Source: Anaerolineales bacterium (GTDB taxonomy: Bacteria > Chloroflexota > Anaerolineae > Anaerolineales > UBA11579). Taken from it: 64,000 nucleotides of DNA. Below are positions 60,170 through 64,000 of this stretch, piece after piece; position 1 is the stretch's first letter; each line of letters starts with the position of its first letter. The notes under the pieces are model-generated. The model worked only from the letters and a program-made list of their open reading frames with translations. It ran no database searches and had not been told where the DNA came from. The position numbers were made by a program, and so were the translations under genes. The stretch lies in NCBI GenBank assembly GCA_026129255.1, contig JAHCIJ010000002.1, forward strand, positions 636,234 to 700,233, read 5' to 3'.

Positions 60170-60806
60170 CGTGTCCTTTTTCCTGCCATCGGCGCAGGAT
60201 GGCCTGTACATAGCTCCACGAGCGGGCGTTGTTCTCCACGGCGATGCGCATCGCCTCTTCCAGCCACTCGTGAGGAAACTCGCGCTCAGCGTCCTTGAGC
60301 GCATCCGCCATCATGGGGGTGATGGCGCCAATGTTGCGTTCGTAGAGCGCAAAAATGTTGGGGCGCTCGTGGGCCAGCTCTACCGGGTAGCGCGGGTCTC
60401 CGCTTGGTTGCCACTCGCCGCTCTGCACGGCTTCGTATAGCGCACGGCCGCGGGCCGAGTTGAGGAAGTAGAACTGGCGCGCTTGCCCGTCTAATTCTAG
60501 CTGGGCGTGCAGCAGCGTGCCACGTTCTACGGCCGCCGCCAGCCCGGATTCCAGGTCTTGCTCATTGCCCGGCAGGCCAGCCATGAACAGCGCATCTTCG
60601 GTGAAGTCTTGCGGCTGCAGGTAGCGGGCTTCGCCTTCCATGCGCTCCAGCTTCCACAGCGCATACAGCGTCACCTTTAGTTCAGCCAGGCTGTCGATCT
60701 GCGGCAGCAGCTCGCTGAAGAATGGGCCGGGCAGGCGCGTGAAGCGCACTTTGCCAGCCGGGAACCCGCCGAAGTTACTGTGGCTGCTGCCCGGCTTTGC
60801 GCTCAT
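60087..60806 (-). CDS. DnaD-like replication initiation protein
   Basis: 239 residues from ATG 60806. The C-terminal domain (about 155-225, ALYERNIGAITPMMADALKDAEREFPHEWLEEAMRIAVENNARSWSYVQAILRRWQEKG) is the DnaD/DnaB2 type that binds DNA and links initiation to helicase loading. The N-terminal half is winged-helix like (FSELLPQIDSLAELKVTLYALWKLERMEGE). It overlaps dnaB by 32 bases and the DnaC-like gene by 83. The three genes together look like a helicase-loading set. Confidence 0.9.
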   Translation of the reverse strand: MSAKPGSSHSNFGGFPAGKVRFTRLPGPFFSELLPQIDSLAELKVTLYALWKLERMEGEARYLQPQDFTEDALFMAGLPGNEQDLESGLAAAVERGTLLHAQLELDGQARQFYFLNSARGRALYEAVQSGEWQPSGDPRYPVELAHERPNIFALYERNIGAITPMMADALKDAEREFPHEWLEEAMRIAVENNARSWSYVQAILRRWQEKGHDERRTQGNSEKDRRKYVEGEFSDFIEH

Positions 60807-62184
60807 TGAACCCTGCAAAATCCACGTTGCGCGTGGCCGCGTTCTCAAACTTGGCCAGTTTCTCCAGGAAGACCAGCTCCACCACACCGGTGGGGCCGTT
60901 ACGGTGCTTGCTGATCATGATCTCGGCAATGTTCTTGCGCATGCTCTCTTCTTCATATTGATCCGGGCGATGGATGAACATGACGATGTCTGCATCCTGC
61001 TCCAGCGAGCCGGATTCGCGCAGGTCAGACAGCATGGGGCGCTTGTCGGCGCGCTGCTCCACCGCACGCGAAAGTTGGGCGGCAGCCAGCACGGGCACGT
61101 TGAGTTCACGCGCCAGCACCTTGAGGCTGCGTGAAATATGCGAGACTTCCTGCACGCGGTTGTCGTTGCGGCTGTCGCCCTGCATGAGTTGCAAATAGTC
61201 CACCACTACAAGGTCCAGGCCGAATTCCATATGCAAGCGGCGGCACTTGGCACGCATCTGCGTGGGCGAGATGCCCGGCGTATCGTCGAGGAAGACTTTG
61301 ATGCCGCCCAGCGTCTCGACCGCCTGGGCGAACAGGTCCCATTCGTTCTGCTCCAGCTTGCCGCTAAGCATCTTTTGGGAGTTAATGCCGGTTTCCTGCG
61401 AGAGCAGACGCGCTACCAGTTGCTCGTTGGACATTTCCATCGAGAAGATGGCAACATGCTTCTTGTGCAGCTGGGCAGCGTTTTTGACGATAGACATCAG
61501 GAAGCTGGATTTACCCTGGGCCGGGCGGCCAGCGATGATGAGCAGGTCTGAGGGCTGCATGCCGCTCAGCAAACGGTCCAGGTCGATGAAGCCGGTGGGC
61601 ACGCCGTAGAACTCTTCGTTGCGGCGTGAGAGTTGGTCAATGCGGTCGTAATAATCGCTGATGACCTGCTTGATGGGCTTGAGGTCGGTGGAGAGCTGGT
61701 GGTCGCTGGCGCCGAAGACGGCCTTCTCGGCCTCCTCGATGGCCGCCTCAACGCTCAGGTTCTCCTGATAGGCGGTCTTGGCGATCTTGTTGGCGGCTTC
61801 CAGCAGGCGGCGGCGGATGCTGGTCTGCTGCACCAGGCGGCCATAGGCCTCGGCGTGCAGCGAGCTGGGCACATTGTTGACCAGGCCAGTCAGGTAGGCC
61901 GGGCCGCCGATCTCGGCCAGGTGGCCCTGCTTGTCCAGGTCTTCGGTGACGGTCAGCAGGTCTATGGGGATGCGCTGCTCGTGCAGGCGGGTAAAGGCTT
62001 CCCACACCCAGCGCAGGCGGTGAATGTGGAAGTCGTCGCCGGTGAGGAAGTCGGCAACATCGTAGTACGCCTCAGGGTTGATCAGCACCGAGCCAATGAC
62101 GGCTTCTTCCGCCTCGCGGCTGTGCGGTACCAGTTGCTGCGGGCCGGTCGGCTGCTGTATGTCTGAGGAGTACGCGTCGTTCAT
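60775..62184 (-). CDS. dnaB: Replicative DNA helicase DnaB
   Basis: 469 residues. N-terminal domain with HSREAEEAVIGSVLINPEAY, linker and RecA-like motor with Walker A GRPAQGKSS (219-227), followed by FSMEMSNEQLVARLLSQETG, DLVVVDYLQLM and RADKRPMLSDLRESGSLEQDADIVMFIHR (the DnaB signature with Arg finger). No intein or insertion. It starts directly after the stop of the DUF151 gene and overlaps the DnaD-like gene, so replication loading proteins share one operon. Confidence 0.97.
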   Translation of the reverse strand: MNDAYSSDIQQPTGPQQLVPHSREAEEAVIGSVLINPEAYYDVADFLTGDDFHIHRLRWVWEAFTRLHEQRIPIDLLTVTEDLDKQGHLAEIGGPAYLTGLVNNVPSSLHAEAYGRLVQQTSIRRRLLEAANKIAKTAYQENLSVEAAIEEAEKAVFGASDHQLSTDLKPIKQVISDYYDRIDQLSRRNEEFYGVPTGFIDLDRLLSGMQPSDLLIIAGRPAQGKSSFLMSIVKNAAQLHKKHVAIFSMEMSNEQLVARLLSQETGINSQKMLSGKLEQNEWDLFAQAVETLGGIKVFLDDTPGISPTQMRAKCRRLHMEFGLDLVVVDYLQLMQGDSRNDNRVQEVSHISRSLKVLARELNVPVLAAAQLSRAVEQRADKRPMLSDLRESGSLEQDADIVMFIHRPDQYEEESMRKNIAEIMISKHRNGPTGVVELVFLEKLAKFENAATRNVDFAGFNERKAGQQPQ

Positions 62185-62772
62185 TTAGTTGTTCTTGCCC
62201 TTGGTGGGCTTACCGTTCTCGTCATCATCATCGGTGATGTCGAGCTTGGAGAGGAAGTCTTCAAAGGCTTCCAGGCGCTCTTCGCGGGGGTTGACGCTCG
62301 TATCGGTCATCTCGGTCTCTTCCAGCAGAGGGCGCTCGCGGTCGCTATTCTCGTCCATGTCTTCTTCGGGGATGATACCGGCCGCGTCCAGCACGGTGCG
62401 CGCCACCAGGATGGGCACATGCGTGCGCACGGCGACGGCCAGCGCATCCGAGGGGCGCGAGTCGATCTCGATCGTGCGCCCGTTGACCTCCACCACGATG
62501 TTGCCGTAGAACACATCGCCCTTGAGGTCATGCACTTCGACGCGTATCACGCGGCCGTCCATGCCGCGCACCACTTCACGGATCAGGTCGTGCGTCATTG
62601 GGCGCGCCACCTCGACCTCTTGCAGGGCAAAGGTGATCTGCTCGGCCATGTACGGGTCGATCCAGATGGCCAGATAGCGGTCGGCCTCGGCCTCACGCAG
62701 GATCACTACGCGCTGCTGAGACATAAGCCCAACGCGGATGCTATCGATGACGACTTCTATCATTTCGCTCAT
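62185..62772 (-). CDS. DUF151 bifunctional-nuclease family protein
   Basis: 195 residues. Residues 1-130 are the bifunctional nuclease (BFN/DUF151) domain: MIEVVIDSIRVGLMSQQRVVIL, YLAIWIDPYMAEQITFALQ, RVIRVEVHDLKGDVFYGNIVVEVNG and EIDSRPSDALAVAVRTHVPILVA. The C-terminal 65 residues are acidic and resemble a UvrB/UvrC-like or flexible tail (ERLEAFEDFLSKLD). The function in bacteria is poorly defined. It is the first gene of the dnaB operon. Confidence 0.92.
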   Translation of the reverse strand: MSEMIEVVIDSIRVGLMSQQRVVILREAEADRYLAIWIDPYMAEQITFALQEVEVARPMTHDLIREVVRGMDGRVIRVEVHDLKGDVFYGNIVVEVNGRTIEIDSRPSDALAVAVRTHVPILVARTVLDAAGIIPEEDMDENSDRERPLLEETEMTDTSVNPREERLEAFEDFLSKLDITDDDDENGKPTKGKNN

Positions 62773-62905
62773 GTGTGTGCCTCCGGGCCTTGGTGTGCCC
62801 CGGGGTGGAGTTCAGGATTGTGGCGCGGGCGCCGTCCAATAACAGTGCGCTATTTTATCACTCGCCTTCTGGGCTGGACGGCGTGCAGTTGGCGTGCGCT
62901 CAGCC

Positions 62906-62971
62906 AACCTTAAAGGAATTTTGCGACCAAAGCAAAGTTCCTGGGGTTCTTTAAGGTTTGTGCGTTATAAT
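62906..62971 (+). promoter_or_regulatory. Promoter with inverted repeat upstream of the OmpR-type gene
   Basis: AACCTTAAAGGAA (62906-62918) and TTCTTTAAGGTT (62947-62958) form an inverted repeat with one mismatch. A TATAAT box follows at 62966-62971. Possible binding site for the OmpR-like protein itself. Confidence 0.45.
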
Positions 62972-63037
62972 TTCGGCCGATATACATGAAAGAGTTTAGG
63001 CGCTTCTCTCTCTTAAGCACGTTGGGGGTCACTGTAC

Positions 63038-63721
63038 ATGGCGCGTAAACTGTCCCAAGCTAGCAAAACAAAGATATTGTGGGTGGAAGGCCGTTGGATC
63101 AGCAACGGCGAATTTGTGCCCGCCTTGCTCAAAAAGGGTTTTCAAGTCCAGCGTGTCTCCAGCGGTAAGGATGCACTGGAAGCTGTGAGCGAAGGCAAGT
63201 ACGACCTGGTGATCCTGGACGCGGCTTCGATGCGCACCAACGGCCGCCGCATCTGCACCTCCATTCGCAACCTGGTGAATGGCATGCCCATCTTGCTGAT
63301 CTCAGATCCCAACCGCCCGCTGGAGCCAGATTTTGAATGCGCCAACGAGGTGCTGATCTTGCCCTTCACGCAGCGCAAGCTGCTGAACCGCATTGCCCCG
63401 CTGCTGCCCACCGAGGAGGGCAGCCTGCTGAGAGCTGGCCCGATCGAGCTGGACCTGGACAGCCATGCCGTGAAAGTGGGCAGCAAGAAGACTGTGCTCA
63501 CCCCGCGCCTGGTGCGCCTGCTGCAAATGCTGATCGACAACAAGGGCGAAGTCGTGGAGCGCAATACCTTGTTCAAAAAGGTGTGGAAGACGAATTACAC
63601 CGGGGATACGCGCACGCTGGATGTGCACATCAGTTGGCTGCGCAACGCCATCGAGAAAGACCCCAAGAAACCCAAGCTGCTCGCCACTGTGCGCGGTGTC
63701 GGTTACCGTCTTGATATCTAG
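63038..63721 (+). CDS. OmpR-type response regulator with degenerate receiver domain
   Basis: 227 residues. Residues 1-120 form a receiver fold with D61 (LVILDAASM) at the normal phosphorylation place, but the acidic pair is reduced (ILWVEGRW at 13-20) and the signalling Lys is replaced (ILPF at 107-110 instead of KPF). Residues 130-227 form a winged-helix DNA-binding domain (LTPRLVRLLQMLIDNKGEVVERNTLFKKVW, TLDVHISWLRNAIEKDP, VRGVGYRLDI). No kinase gene is adjacent. It may work without phosphorylation. A 20-residue leader frame (62986-63048) overlaps its start. Confidence 0.93.
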   Translation: MARKLSQASKTKILWVEGRWISNGEFVPALLKKGFQVQRVSSGKDALEAVSEGKYDLVILDAASMRTNGRRICTSIRNLVNGMPILLISDPNRPLEPDFECANEVLILPFTQRKLLNRIAPLLPTEEGSLLRAGPIELDLDSHAVKVGSKKTVLTPRLVRLLQMLIDNKGEVVERNTLFKKVWKTNYTGDTRTLDVHISWLRNAIEKDPKKPKLLATVRGVGYRLDI

Positions 63722-63777
63722 TGGCCCTTTGGGCCACTTTGTAATTTCTACCCGGCTGCGCCGGGTAACGAAATTAC
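63721..63777 (+). terminator. Two hairpins after the OmpR-type gene
   Basis: GTGGCCC / GGGCCAC with TTT loop and a short T run, then GTAATTTC / GAAATTAC enclosing CCCGG / CCGGG. Expected to end the transcript. The remaining bases to 64000 have further hairpins (for example CCCCACCGC / GCGGTGGGG near 63913-63931), with no gene seen. Confidence 0.65.
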
Positions 63778-64000
63778 ACGCGTAAATGACGACTGTGAAG
63801 ATGCTTGAACTGCAAGCGTTTTTTGCGTTCTAGAGCCGCATAGGATAATGGGGCTGACGAAAGTGAAGCAATTCTGCCGAAGGCAGCGTCATGAAGTAGT
63901 CCTCCGCTGGATACCCCACCGCTTGCGGTGGGGAGGAAAGCGGAGTTGTTTTCCCTACCTTAGGGGAGGAAAACTGGAGAAAGGGTGGGGGAATTTTTAG

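Overview
The window looks like chromosomal DNA of an uncultured Chloroflexota bacterium, probably class Anaerolineae. The clues are a high-GC genome, Chloroflexota-like proteins throughout, a DnaB / DnaD-like / DnaC-like loading operon, a sugar-phosphate type microcompartment, LCP-family envelope proteins and no sign of outer-membrane genes. The taxonomic call is inference; there is no rRNA in the window. Protein genes are dense and run in short operons on both strands, broken by intergenic arrays of short repeats.

Layout. 1-4.9 kb (minus): a DinB-like protein, a polysaccharide deacetylase, a small membrane protein and an acyl-CoA carboxylase set (carboxyltransferase, biotin carboxylase, and a biotin-carrier gene that leaves the window). 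5-8.4 kb: a DUF3597 gene, two membrane proteins and a quinone-oxidoreductase-like enzyme. 8.5-12.7 kb (plus): a four-gene cytochrome bc-type complex (Rieske, long cytochrome b, two di-heme cytochromes c). 12.8-15.6 kb: a G5/3D-domain envelope protein and rsmA, separated by tandem repeats. 15.8-18.8 kb (minus): an inositol-phosphatase-like protein, an HD protein, and hutI with a one-base frameshift. 19-21.8 kb: Roadblock, V4R, a dolichol-phosphate-mannose-synthase-like transferase and a GT87-like membrane protein. 21.9-28.9 kb (minus): surE, a C39-like protein, an LCP protein, a TPR-like Thr/Pro-rich protein, and an ECF sigma / anti-sigma / lipoprotein cluster. 29.2-29.7 kb: three tRNAs. 30.7-36.7 kb: a flippase-like protein, then kbl-coaE-cdaA-cdaR-der. 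36.7-37.6 kb: repeats.

39.2-47.2 kb holds a bacterial microcompartment locus: a reductase-like gene, a GntR regulator, RpiB, DeoC, three pentamer shell proteins, an acylating aldehyde dehydrogenase, one hexamer shell protein, an EutJ-like ATPase, one tandem-domain shell protein and a small protein of unknown role. Its content matches the sugar-phosphate-utilising (SPU) class. The expected chemistry is DeoC cleavage of deoxyribose 5-phosphate inside the shell, then oxidation of acetaldehyde to acetyl-CoA. No phosphotransacylase or alcohol dehydrogenase is present in the window.

47.3-56.9 kb: lepB, tRNA-Glu followed by 98-bp tandem repeats, a glycosyltransferase-like membrane protein, a zinc-type binding lipoprotein behind a perfect palindrome, a diguanylate cyclase, a histidine kinase with a CheY-like partner, phoU and a DtxR-type regulator. 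57.0-58.6 kb is an AT-richer two-gene insert (a DUF4062 protein and an unrecognised partner) that resembles an accessory or defence module. 58.8-62.8 kb (minus): a DUF151 nuclease-like protein, dnaB, a DnaD-like protein and a DnaC-like protein with two ATPase domains. 63.0-63.7 kb: an OmpR-type regulator with a degenerate receiver domain.

Two genome-wide habits are visible. Many genes have a TATAAT-type box 6-11 bases before the start codon, which suggests leaderless transcripts. Intergenic spaces carry palindromic elements with TGTCATT-type ends, as well as degenerate CTAATC-like word arrays.
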